A program made the translations under genes and the position numbers. A stretch of DNA of 47,028 bases from CAYNFQ01 sp964396715 (GTDB lineage: Bacteria > Patescibacteriota > Microgenomatia > Daviesbacterales > UBA10151). How positions within the stretch are numbered: the first letter of the stretch is position 1; each line of letters begins with the position of its first letter. The notes beneath the pieces are model-generated. The model searched no databases. It saw nothing but the letters and a program-made list of their open reading frames with translations, and had not been told where the DNA came from. The DNA lies in NCBI GenBank assembly GCA_964396715.1, contig CAYNFQ010000009.1:1-47028 (forward strand), in the 5' to 3' direction. Below are positions 17,448 to 24,238 of the stretch, piece by piece.

Positions 17448-18617
17448 CTAATACTCCTTCAATCTTGTAGGCCCTGCGAGTTTTAATTTGCTTAAGGCTT
17501 TTGCCTCAATCTGCCTAATTCTCTCCCTGGAGACCCTAAACTCCCTGCCTACTTCTTCCAAGGTATAAATCCTGCCGTCTTCAAAGCCAAAACGCAACAA
17601 CAACACCCTTTTTTCTCTTAGAGTTAAATCATTCATCTCCTTTCTCACAGCTTCAGCACGAGCCTGCACCACAACAGCCTCCGCAGGATCCTCGGTATCC
17701 TCATCCTCTCTAAAGTCAGCGAGGCTCGATTCTTCCTCTTCTTCTACAGAATTAACTGGTGCATTCAAAGAAACCGGCACCTGTGTCCAATTCATCCTCT
17801 GAGTAACCTCCTCAATTGTGATACCTAAACTGGCTGCAAGCTCTTTTTTAGTAGGTTCTCTGCCATATTCTTCCACAAGTCTATCAAAAACATCCCGCAT
17901 ATGTTTTATTTCTTCAGCCATATACACAGGTATACGGATAAGGTTGCCTTTATCAAAAATTGCCCTGGTTACTGCCTGTCTAATCCACCAGGTGGCAGGT
18001 GTGGAAAATCTGAAGCCTCTTCTATAATTAAACTTATCTACTGCTCTGATTAAACCTATATTCCCCTCCTGGAATAAATCTTCTAAATCCAAACCTCTAC
18101 CCTGATATTTTTTAGAAATACTAATTACCAGCCGGAGATTGGCCTTAATAACACGATCTCTCGCCCTTTTACCAGCCTCTTCTATTCTATTAAAATAGTC
18201 TTCACTGCTGTCATCTTCCCTTAAAATACGAAGGGTAGTGGATATTTCTTTCAATAAAATGTCTACCTTCTGACCCGGAAACATCTTATTAACGCTGCCT
18301 GAAGTTTTCTCATATTGAGGATATTCTAAACTTTGCTCCAAGGCTGTAAGGCTTGGATTAACTAAATGCCGATTTAACCCTTCCCAGACATCTCCTGCTA
18401 AAACCCGCTCAAACTGCCCTCTTACAGCCACCCTTAATCTGCTCTCGCTCAGGGGCAGTCTGCCGCGGAATACTGAAACCAGATTGCCTGCTTCTGTTTC
18501 CTTGGCTAGTTGTCTTTCCTCCTCCGCACTCAACAACTCGGCAACCCCAGCCTCAGTTAAATACATCTGTACCAGATCCAAGGCATTGGAACCATTTTCC
18601 CGCTCTCTTCTGACCAT
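17448..18617 (-). CDS. rpoD: RNA polymerase primary sigma factor (RpoD/SigA)
   Basis: 389 residues from the ATG at 18617. Region 1.2 (LVQMYLTEAGVAELLSAEEE), a non-conserved insert, region 2 (NLRLVISISKKYQGRGLDLEDLFQEGNIGL through FSTPATWWIRQAVTRAI), region 3 (EEIKHMRDVFDRLVEEYGREP) and region 4 (LREKRVLLLRFGFEDGRIYTLEEVG with the SRERIRQIEAKALSKL helix-turn-helix) are all present. Region 1.1 is missing, as in many short SigA proteins. A TTG three codons upstream is in frame but less likely, since a perfect extended -10 box ends 9 bases before the ATG. It supports the TTGACA/TATAAT promoter calls in this window. Confidence 0.95.
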   Translation of the reverse strand: MVRRERENGSNALDLVQMYLTEAGVAELLSAEEERQLAKETEAGNLVSVFRGRLPLSESRLRVAVRGQFERVLAGDVWEGLNRHLVNPSLTALEQSLEYPQYEKTSGSVNKMFPGQKVDILLKEISTTLRILREDDSSEDYFNRIEEAGKRARDRVIKANLRLVISISKKYQGRGLDLEDLFQEGNIGLIRAVDKFNYRRGFRFSTPATWWIRQAVTRAIFDKGNLIRIPVYMAEEIKHMRDVFDRLVEEYGREPTKKELAASLGITIEEVTQRMNWTQVPVSLNAPVNSVEEEEESSLADFREDEDTEDPAEAVVVQARAEAVRKEMNDLTLREKRVLLLRFGFEDGRIYTLEEVGREFRVSRERIRQIEAKALSKLKLAGPTRLKEY

Positions 18618-18619
18618 AA

Positions 18620-18648
18620 TTGACAAATTATACCAGATAGGCTAAAAT
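18620..18648 (+). promoter_or_regulatory. Promoter of rplJ-rplL
   Basis: TTGACA (18620-18625), 17 bases, TAAAAT (18643-18648). It overlaps the rpoD promoter on the other strand, so transcription of the sigma factor and of L10/L12 may exclude each other. Confidence 0.75.
18627..18635 (-). promoter_or_regulatory. Extended -10 promoter of rpoD
   Basis: TGGTATAAT on the minus strand, nine bases before the rpoD ATG; no good -35 box. The transcript would be nearly leaderless. Confidence 0.6.
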
Positions 18649-18651
18649 TTA

Positions 18652-18732
18652 AAGGCTTAAGACCGTGAGTTCTGAAAAGGTAAATCTCACCGAGGCAATA
18701 TTAGAAGCGCCTCGTGTGGCGCTTTTTTAACG
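18652..18732 (+). ncRNA. Ribosomal protein L10 leader RNA
   Basis: The leader has CCGTGAG pairing with CTCACCGAGG, the arrangement of the L10 leader that binds the L10-L12 complex to repress its own operon. It is followed by a terminator-like hairpin (18706-18728), consistent with attenuation. The match is by eye; no covariance model was run. Confidence 0.65.
18706..18728 (+). terminator. Attenuator/terminator in the L10 leader
   Basis: AGCGCC, loop TCGTGT, GGCGCT, then a run of T. The perfect 6-bp stem and T tract precede rplJ by about 60 bases, so read-through must be allowed for L10 expression. Confidence 0.75.
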
Positions 18733-18736
18733 CCTA

Positions 18737-18790
18737 CTATAGTCCTGAGCGATCCTGAGTGAGCGGAGCGAATCGAAGGAGAGTCGAAGG
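18737..18790. repeat. CCTGAGCG/TCGAAGG repeat before rplJ, family P5
   Basis: CCTGAGCGATCCTGAGTGAG and GCGAATCGAAGGAGAGTCGA form a short repeat that also supplies the GGAG/AAGG ribosome-binding site. Similar sequences lie at 25813-25873, 27441-27466 and inside leuS near 32422-32445. Confidence 0.6.
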
Positions 18791-19318
18791 ATGGCTAAAA
18801 CTAGAACACAAAAGATCGAACAAGTTGTTAAATTACAAGAAAAACTGGACCGGGCCAAGGCTTTGGTCTTTGCAGACTATAAAGGCTTATCCATGAAACA
18901 GTTATCTGATTTGCGGGATAAACTCCGTGAGCAAAACGCAGAATTTACCATTACCAAAAACACCCTGCTTGATCGGGCGCTGCAGACTACGGACTACCGA
19001 CTACCGGCTACTGACCTAAAAGGCCCTATTGCAACTTTATTTGCCTATGATGACCAAATTACTCCTATTAAAATTTTGGTCAAATCATTAAAAGATGCAA
19101 TAATCGGCAAAGTTAAGTTTGGATTTTTGGGAAAAGAGGCGCTGGATGAGGCAAAAATTATTCAACTCTCTATCCTTCCAACCAAAGATGAGCTGCGCGG
19201 TAAAATGGTGGGAGTGCTGGTGGCTCCTTTGCAAGGAATGGTTTCAGTTTTGCAGGGTAACCTAAGAAATCTGGTATATGCATTAAGTGAACTTCAAAAA
19301 CAGAGAGGGGGTGTTTAA
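18791..19318 (+). CDS. rplJ: 50S ribosomal protein L10
   Basis: 175 residues. The N-terminal rRNA-binding part is clear (ALVFADYKGLSMKQLSDLRDKLR, FTITKNTLLDRAL) and the C-terminal helix carrying L12 dimers ends in LSELQKQRGGV. L10 anchors the L7/L12 stalk. Residues about 66-75 (QTTDYRLPAT) replace the usual loop and come from a CTAC-rich repeat in the DNA (18981-19016). rplL starts 4 bases after its stop. Confidence 0.96.
   Translation: MAKTRTQKIEQVVKLQEKLDRAKALVFADYKGLSMKQLSDLRDKLREQNAEFTITKNTLLDRALQTTDYRLPATDLKGPIATLFAYDDQITPIKILVKSLKDAIIGKVKFGFLGKEALDEAKIIQLSILPTKDELRGKMVGVLVAPLQGMVSVLQGNLRNLVYALSELQKQRGGV
18981..19016. repeat. GACTACCG-type repeat inside rplJ
   Basis: GACTACGGACTACCGACTAC and CGGCTACTGACC, a short direct repeat resembling the intergenic P1 family, keeps the frame open and encodes a loop of L10. 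Confidence 0.45.
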
Positions 19319-19322
19319 AATC

Positions 19323-19916
19323 ATGGCAGACGATACACAAAAACAAGATCAGAAAGACTCTGAAAACTCAGAAACCCAGATAAAATCAGAAGATCAGAAT
19401 GTCAGTAAACCAGAGACTCAGACGGAAACAACTTCTGAACCATCTGAAAGTCCAACTCCATCTGAATCTGACACATCTGGCACTCCGGGTTCTAAAGTAG
19501 CGGAATCTAAACCAACTTCAAAACCAATTAGTGCTAATCTTGAGAAAATCATTGAACAAATTGAGAAATTATCAGTTCTTGAACTGGCTGATTTGGTCCA
19601 TGCTTTGGAAGACAGATTTGGTGTTTCAGCTCAAGCACCAGTGGCCACGTCAAACGTGGCTGGCGCAGTAGCAGGCGAAGCCGCGTCTGACGCGGAAGAA
19701 AAAACTACCTTTAATGTCATTTTGACAGCAGGAGGGGCCAATAAAATTGCCGTTATTAAAGCGGTCAGAGAATTAGTTCAGACATTGGGTTTGAAAGAAG
19801 CAAAAGATTTGGTAGAAGCAGCTCCAAAACCGGTTTTGGAATCAGTTAATAAGCAGACCGCGGAAGAAGCTAAAACCAAATTAACAGCCGCAGGGGGCAC
19901 TGTAGAATTACAATAA
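19323..19916 (+). CDS. rplL: 50S ribosomal protein L7/L12 with extended N-terminus
   Basis: The ATG at 19323 follows a GAGAGGGGG ribosome-binding site and gives 197 residues, against about 120-130 normally. An upstream in-frame ATG at 19287 lies inside rplJ and is less likely. The first 65-70 residues are acidic and Ser/Thr/Pro-rich. The dimerisation domain follows (IEQIEKLSVLELADLVHALEDRFGV), then a hinge (AQAPVATSNVAGAV) and the conserved CTD (EKTTFNVILTAGGANKIAVIKAVREL, GLKEAKDLVEAAPKPV). The CTD recruits translation GTPases. A degenerate copy of the last 20 or so codons lies downstream (19961-20026). Confidence 0.95.
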   Translation: MADDTQKQDQKDSENSETQIKSEDQNVSKPETQTETTSEPSESPTPSESDTSGTPGSKVAESKPTSKPISANLEKIIEQIEKLSVLELADLVHALEDRFGVSAQAPVATSNVAGAVAGEAASDAEEKTTFNVILTAGGANKIAVIKAVRELVQTLGLKEAKDLVEAAPKPVLESVNKQTAEEAKTKLTAAGGTVELQ

Positions 19917-19935
19917 CCCAACCTCAATGTTGGGT
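19916..19935 (+). terminator. Weak hairpin after rplL
   Basis: ACCCAAC, loop of six, GTTGGGT: a perfect 7-bp stem overlapping the stop region, but with no T run after it. Confidence 0.35.
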
Positions 19936-19960
19936 CTGCTTGCGAGAACTTCGTTCTCTT

Positions 19961-20026
19961 AAGACTACAGCTGAGGAAGCGAAAGCTAAACTCACTGCGG
20001 CAGGGGCAACAGTAGAACTTCAGTAA
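19961..20026 (+). pseudogene. Duplicated 3' end of rplL
   Basis: A 21-codon open stretch reading KTTAEEAKAKLTAAGATVEL then Gln and a stop. It matches the end of L7/L12 (TAEEAKTKLTAAGGTVELQ) but uses different synonymous codons. It has no start codon or ribosome site and is a fragment, about 45 bases after the real rplL stop. Confidence 0.8.
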
Positions 20027-20035
20027 AAATCAGTA

Positions 20036-20094
20036 TATCGGTGGGTCAGTGTATCAGAAATTCCGACTCACCGATGTACCGATAAACCGACCTA
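20036..20094. repeat. Imperfect inverted repeat
   Basis: TATCGGTGGGTCAG and CCGACTCACCGATGTA pair imperfectly. It may act as a terminator or a repeat relic between the rplL fragment and the next promoter. Confidence 0.5.
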
Positions 20095-20124
20095 TTGACA
20101 CCCTATGTTTTCTTGTGATATACA
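20095..20124 (+). promoter_or_regulatory. Promoter of the small HTH gene
   Basis: TTGACA (20095-20100), 18 bases, TATACA (20119-20124). A leader of about 50 bases holds an AGCGTATAG...ACGCTATA palindrome (family P4). Confidence 0.7.
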
Positions 20125-20178
20125 ATGAATTATAAGCGTATAGATCATAGTGTGCACTAAACGCTATACCCTAACAAA

Positions 20179-20415
20179 ATGGCAGACAAACTATCATTGG
20201 AAAATCTCCCTGACCTTTTAACAGTTAAAGAAGTCGCAGAAGTTTTGCGTGTTTCACCCTTAACCATCAAAAGATGGGGGAAAAGAGGAAAGTTACCGGC
20301 AATAAGAATTAATTCCCGGGGTGACCGTCGTTACAAAAAGGAAGCAGTCCTGTGGCTTTTGGGGATCACCCAAAAAACAGTAGCAGCAGCACCCAATCCG
20401 CAACCTTCATATTAG
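20179..20415 (+). CDS. Small MerR/excisionase-type DNA-binding protein
   Basis: 78 residues. LTVKEVAEVLRVSPLTIKRWGKRGKLPAIRINSRGDRRYKKE is the winged-helix helix-turn-helix of the excisionase/BldC family: helix-turn-helix (about 15-35) followed by a wing ending in RRY. It lacks any effector domain. Small proteins of this type act as transcription regulators or excisionases, but no integrase is nearby. The same DNA-binding fold appears twice at the N-terminus of fibre 2 (41517 onward). It has its own promoter. Confidence 0.85.
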   Translation: MADKLSLENLPDLLTVKEVAEVLRVSPLTIKRWGKRGKLPAIRINSRGDRRYKKEAVLWLLGITQKTVAAAPNPQPSY

Positions 20416-20472
20416 CACTTCCTAAGTAAGGATCGCTAATTGATGATAATTAAGCTATTGTAGAGCCAAAAA

Positions 20473-20979
20473 CTACTCAGAGGTTATTTGCGGATGCACT
20501 GTGTAATTGGGGTTTTGTTCAAAACCAACTTCTCCCTTTTTCTCAACAATATAATAAGCCAGACCCCTTTTTTCTATAATTGGTGAGTAATCAATATCCC
20601 GTGAATCAATATCAATATTTCCTAAAATCACTAAGAAAGTTTTGCCAATGTTCACGAAACAAGTTGCCCAGGAAGCAGGCACGCTGATTTGTCTGCCGGC
20701 ATTCAAAGTAACCACCTTAAATTCTTTTGCTTCCCCTCTCTCATCATTTCTTTGCATCAGCAAAACCCCTTGGCCATATAAACACTGGTAAGTTTGAACC
20801 CCCTGGTAATTGGAGAAAAATCCCTCGGTTTTATTAAACTCCGCACCGTTGAGACCTGGGGATATCACAAAAATGACCTGGTCATCTGCTTTGATAAGAT
20901 AATAAGGATGGGAAACTTTATTTTTTCCAGGCTCCATTAAAACCGGCTTTAAATCCTGATAGGTTTTGGTAATTATCAT
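20473..20979 (-). CDS. Cupin protein resembling glucose-6-phosphate isomerase (archaeal type)
   Basis: 168 residues, one cupin barrel. The pattern QTYQCLYGQGVLLMQ, then GRQISVPASWATCFVNIGKTFLVILGNI, then DYSPIIEKRGLAYYIVE and NPNY, follows the GPI/cupin family, including the typical end (AYYVVE ... NPNY). The usual metal-binding His-x-His is not obvious, since the positions read QTY and the late His is replaced in SWATCF. The enzyme may therefore be inactive or act on another sugar. The next genes on the strand are glycosyltransferases. The family assignment is probable, catalysis doubtful. Confidence 0.65.
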   Translation of the reverse strand: MIITKTYQDLKPVLMEPGKNKVSHPYYLIKADDQVIFVISPGLNGAEFNKTEGFFSNYQGVQTYQCLYGQGVLLMQRNDERGEAKEFKVVTLNAGRQISVPASWATCFVNIGKTFLVILGNIDIDSRDIDYSPIIEKRGLAYYIVEKKGEVGFEQNPNYTVHPQITSE

Positions 20980-21000
20980 ATAATTTTAACTATACCATAC

Positions 21001-21058
21001 CTGTCATTCCTGCCCGCTTCGCCGAAGCTTCAGCGAGGCGAGCGAAAGCAGGAATCCA
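21001..21058. repeat. Intergenic palindrome with GCTTCGCC core
   Basis: ATTCCTGCCCGCTTCGCC with an inverted GGCGAGCGAAAGCAGGAAT arm. It resembles the repeat inside the glycosyltransferase at about 21978-22020. Confidence 0.7.
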
Positions 21059-21069
21059 TACAATAATTT

Positions 21070-21864
21070 TTAAATGGATCCCCTCCGGAGTTTACCCCGT
21101 ACCGTGTTACGAGGCGGGGATGACATTACAAGTAGCCAAACAAATTTTACAAGGGATAGTTGTCTCTTAATTCTCCAGGGCTGAATAATTAATCTGAACA
21201 GCCACTCAAATCCCAGTCTTCTAACCCATTTGGGCGCCCTGGGCACTCTTCCTGAAAGATAGTCAAAAGCCCCGCCTACCCCCATAGCTACCTTAACATC
21301 CAAATTTTTTAAATTTTTAGCAATCCATTTTTCCTGCTTGGGAGGACCAAAAGCCACAAAGAGTAGGTCAATACTCTCGTCATTGCGAGCCCCAAAGGGG
21401 CGCGGCAATCTCAAAATAGATTGCTTCGTCGTTTCACTCCTCGCAATGACGTTTCCGTTATTATCAACTTCCCCACCAGACTCTGCAAAACTTACCTTAA
21501 GTTTTGGATACTTTTTCCTTAAGCGCTCCGATGTTGCTTCTGCTATCTGCCCCCTACCCCCTAAAAAACCTGTTGTGAAGCCACAAACAGAGGCCATCTT
21601 GACCAACTCCTCCATGACATCAATTCCGGGACTAGTATTTTCTATATCAGTTGCAAGTTTTAAACCAACTCCATCCGGTATTGCCAAATCTGCATTATTG
21701 ATGATACTTTTCAACTCCTTATCCTTTTGGGCCATCATTACAATTTCAGGATTTGGAGTAACTATATAGTGTTTACCAGGGTTTAATAACCACCCTTTCA
21801 CTACCTCCACTGCTTGAGTGGTATTAACATCATCTATTTTTATACCCAGAATATTTTTCTTCAT
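21070..21864 (-). CDS. WecG/TagA/CpsF family glycosyltransferase with a repeat insertion
   Basis: 264 residues. N-terminal TPNPEIVMMAQKDKELKSIINNADLAIPDGVGL is the family hallmark (the Thr/Asp sites of TagA), followed by GFLGG and FVAFGPPKQEKWIAKNL, then GVGGAFDYLSGRVPRAPKWVRRLGFEWLFRL. Such enzymes transfer N-acetylmannosamine or related sugars to lipid-linked acceptors in surface polysaccharide synthesis. Residues about 137-161 (VIARSETTKQSILRLPRPFG and on) come from a 74-bp palindromic element at 21378-21451 and replace the normal loop. The start overlaps the upstream glycosyltransferase by 35 bases. The C-terminal PPRNTVRGKLRRGSI also looks repeat-derived. Confidence 0.92.
   Translation of the reverse strand: MKKNILGIKIDDVNTTQAVEVVKGWLLNPGKHYIVTPNPEIVMMAQKDKELKSIINNADLAIPDGVGLKLATDIENTSPGIDVMEELVKMASVCGFTTGFLGGRGQIAEATSERLRKKYPKLKVSFAESGGEVDNNGNVIARSETTKQSILRLPRPFGARNDESIDLLFVAFGPPKQEKWIAKNLKNLDVKVAMGVGGAFDYLSGRVPRAPKWVRRLGFEWLFRLIIQPWRIKRQLSLVKFVWLLVMSSPPRNTVRGKLRRGSI
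21378..21451. repeat. Palindromic element inside the TagA-like gene, family P6
   Basis: 74 bp with perfect 12-bp terminal inverted repeats, CGTCATTGCGAG and CTCGCAATGACG, and an internal GATTGCTTCG motif. A second copy is intergenic at 34900-34967. Confidence 0.9.
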
Positions 21865-23044
21865 AAATCTTATCTCTTAAATCTTCAAACACTTTTAGTG
21901 TTTGAGTCGCACATCTTTCCCAGGAAAATCTCTTAACATTCTCAAATCCTCTTTTGATTAACTTTCCCCTTTCCGCCCTGCCTGCCGGCCCGCTTCGCCG
22001 CGAGGCGAGCAGGCAGGCTTCACCCTTCACTCTTATCATAGCATCCTTTATCTCATCTACAGAATAAGGGTTCACCAGAATTGCTCCTTTACCCGCCACT
22101 TCAGGCATGGAAGAAGTGTTGGATGTAATCACCGGACAACCACAAGCCTGGGCCTCCAAAATCGGCAGTCCAAACCCTTCAAAAAGTGAGGGAAACACTA
22201 AGACAATGGCACCTGAATAGAGGGCTGGTAAATCTTTTTCAGGAACGTAACCTAAAAATTTCACTTGCTCCGCTATACCTAACTTCTTTGGTAACTGATA
22301 AATCTCATCAGAGAGCCAACCTTTGGAACCAGCTATAACTAAATGGGTATTTTTTGCATTTTCCTTACTACTGAATTTAGCGAAGGCTTTTATAAGCCGA
22401 GCTAAATTTTTCCTTGGCTGAACTGTCCCCACAAACAGGTAGTAGGTTTTGGGTTGTAGGTTATAGTGTAACAAACTATTAATTAGTAGATCATCTTGAA
22501 CTGGTTTAAATAACTTTTGATCCAAGCCTTCATAAACTACTTCTACTTTACAGGGTTTAATCCCCACTCTTTCAACCAGGTCGTCTTTGGTAGCCTGTGA
22601 TACAGCAATTATCTTTGTTGCAGCCTTAAGCTGATACCTTTGCATATAGGAAAGATATACTCTTTGTTTTAACTGATGCATTTGCGGCAGATATTCAGAA
22701 CCCAAATCATGAACAGTCACAACAGTTTTTAACCCGGGTTTTCTGATAATTGGCAATGTATGGGCAGGCACAAACAATACATCCAGTTGATCTTTAAATG
22801 TTTGCAGAGCCAATCCACCTTGCGTCCACAGCCTCCTCCAGCCAATCTCCTTGAACCAGAAATTTCCTGGAAACATTACACTTTTTGTAACGATCGTGGA
22901 ATTTAGTGTAATGGGATGGGTATATACTATATAATGATTCTTCTCATCAATTTCTGCCAAGGCTTTCAAGAGCTGATATGAGTAGTTTTCAGTACCAGTC
23001 CTTTCCCCTATAAATGCTCTTGATCCATCAAAACCTATGACCAT
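21830..23044 (-). CDS. Family 4 (GT-B) glycosyltransferase
   Basis: 404 residues from the ATG at 23044. The ORF is open further upstream, to 23086, but homologues begin at MVIGFDGSRAF, and 23044 leaves 7 bases after mreB. The N-domain has VVTVHDLGSEYLPQMH. The C-domain has FVGTVQPRKNLARLIKAF, VKFLGYVPEKDLPALYSGAI and FPSLFEGFGLPILEAQACGCPVI with the donor-binding E-x7-E pattern. It adds a sugar from an activated donor to a lipid carrier or surface glycan. Three repeat-derived stretches lie inside: the 40-bp palindrome at 22874-22913, a GGGTTGTAGGTTATAG stretch near 22450, and a GAGGCGAGCAGGCAGG palindrome near 21978-22020. Confidence 0.93.
   Translation of the reverse strand: MVIGFDGSRAFIGERTGTENYSYQLLKALAEIDEKNHYIVYTHPITLNSTIVTKSVMFPGNFWFKEIGWRRLWTQGGLALQTFKDQLDVLFVPAHTLPIIRKPGLKTVVTVHDLGSEYLPQMHQLKQRVYLSYMQRYQLKAATKIIAVSQATKDDLVERVGIKPCKVEVVYEGLDQKLFKPVQDDLLINSLLHYNLQPKTYYLFVGTVQPRKNLARLIKAFAKFSSKENAKNTHLVIAGSKGWLSDEIYQLPKKLGIAEQVKFLGYVPEKDLPALYSGAIVLVFPSLFEGFGLPILEAQACGCPVITSNTSSMPEVAGKGAILVNPYSVDEIKDAMIRVKGEACLLASRRSGPAGRAERGKLIKRGFENVKRFSWERCATQTLKVFEDLRDKIYEEKYSGYKNR
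21978..22020. repeat. GC-rich palindrome inside the glycosyltransferase
   Basis: CTGCCTGCC and GGCAGG arms around CGCTTCGCCGCGAGGCGAGC. It encodes SRRSGPAGRAER in an Arg-rich loop that looks foreign to the family. Confidence 0.6.
22874..22913. repeat. 40-bp palindrome with ACGATCGT core inside the glycosyltransferase, family P7
   Basis: CATTACACT and AGTGTAATG arms flank a central AACGATCGTGG. The element encodes part of TIVTKSVMF. Relatives: 30281-30320 and 30817-30851. Confidence 0.85.
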
Positions 23045-23051
23045 GAGGTAA

Positions 23052-24068
23052 TTATCTTTTAGAAACTGATCTTTTGTAAAGGTCAAGGTTTTCCAAAGCC
23101 ATGCCTGTGCCCAAAGCTACACAAAGCAAAGGATTTTCTGCTAAAGAAACCGGCACTCCCAAAGATTCTGTTAAAAGCTTATCTAAATTACGAAGAAGTG
23201 AGGTTCCCCCGCTCATCACAATCCCCTTATCTATGATATCTGAAGCAAGCTCGGGCGGGATTTGCTCCAAAACTCCTTTGACTGCCGAAACAATTTTTCT
23301 CGTTATATCCGTAATTGCCTCTGTCACCTCATCTGATGAGATCTCTACAGTTTTTGGCAAACCGGAAAAAGCATCTCTACCCCTAATCTCCATCTTTTGA
23401 ATCTCGTTTTGCTTAAGGGGAGTGGCAGAACCAATCTTTATTTTCACTTCCTCTGCCATTCTCTCACCGATTATTAAATTATGTTTTTTACGGACAAAAT
23501 TTTGGATGGCCTCATCAATTTTATTACCCCCTACCCTGACAGATGAGTGAACCACCACGCCACCCAGACAAATTACCGCCGCCTCTGTTGTCCCCCCTCC
23601 TATATCCACAATCATATTGCCTGATGGGTTGGCAATGGGGATTTTGGCGCCAATTGCTGCAGCCAAAGGTTCATCAATCAAAAAAGCTGTTTTTGCTCCG
23701 GCTGATAAAGTAGCATCCAAAATGGCCCTTTTTTCCACAGAAGTGACACCGGCTGGTGCGCAAACCATCACCTCAGGCTTGAAAAGTCTTGATTGACCAC
23801 AGACTTTATCTAAAAAATATCTGATCATGGCCTCGGTGATCACATAATCCGCAATCACTCCATCCCGCATTGGGCGTGAGGCAGTGATATTTCCCGGAGT
23901 CCTACCCAACATCTCTTTGGCTTCATTCCCCACAGCCAAAACCCGGTGGTCATCATTGGTAACTGCCACCACAGTCGGTTCATTTAAGACAATGCCTGAT
24001 CCGGCCAGGTAAACCAGACTGTTGGCAGTGCCTAAATCAATACCGATTCGTTTGGAGAGACCGAACAT
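23052..24068 (-). CDS. mreB: Rod-shape protein MreB
   Basis: 338 residues, the normal length. The actin-fold nucleotide-binding motifs are present: GIDLGTANSLVYLAG (phosphate 1), NMIVDIGGGTTEAAVICLGGVV (phosphate 2) and IVMSGGTSLLRNLDKLL (adenosine loop), plus VMVCAPAGVTSVEKRA. MreB forms membrane-bound filaments that guide wall synthesis in rod-shaped cells, which fits the PBP1A in this window. It has its own promoter and leads into the glycosyltransferase genes. MreC/D are not seen. Confidence 0.97.
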   Translation of the reverse strand: MFGLSKRIGIDLGTANSLVYLAGSGIVLNEPTVVAVTNDDHRVLAVGNEAKEMLGRTPGNITASRPMRDGVIADYVITEAMIRYFLDKVCGQSRLFKPEVMVCAPAGVTSVEKRAILDATLSAGAKTAFLIDEPLAAAIGAKIPIANPSGNMIVDIGGGTTEAAVICLGGVVVHSSVRVGGNKIDEAIQNFVRKKHNLIIGERMAEEVKIKIGSATPLKQNEIQKMEIRGRDAFSGLPKTVEISSDEVTEAITDITRKIVSAVKGVLEQIPPELASDIIDKGIVMSGGTSLLRNLDKLLTESLGVPVSLAENPLLCVALGTGMALENLDLYKRSVSKR

Positions 24069-24077
24069 GGTGGGAAC

Positions 24078-24106
24078 ATTTTAGCAGTCGCAAAACTGCG
24101 TCACAA
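24078..24106 (-). promoter_or_regulatory. Promoter of mreB
   Basis: On the minus strand TTGTGA (24101-24106), 17 bases, TAAAAT (24078-24083), 9 bases before the ATG. A second candidate (TTGACA, 17, TATATC) lies slightly upstream. Confidence 0.5.
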
Positions 24107-24118
24107 GATATATTAAGT

Positions 24119-24238
24119 AGGTCAAATAATGTCAAGGTTCAAATATCAAATTACAAATGAAATCTAAAATTCAAATTTTAAAATTTAGATTTTGATATTT
24201 ATTTGTTATTTGTAATTTGGATTTTGTAATTTATCTTA
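24119..24238. repeat. Intergenic inverted repeat, family P3
   Basis: GTCAAGGTTCAAATATCAAA and ATTTGTTATTTGTAATTTGG-type arms. The end runs into the stop of the PEGA gene. Confidence 0.8.

Noticed and set aside
19287..19322. Upstream ATG for rplL at 19287
   Set aside because: It lies inside rplJ; the ATG at 19323 has a strong GAGAGGGGG site just before it.
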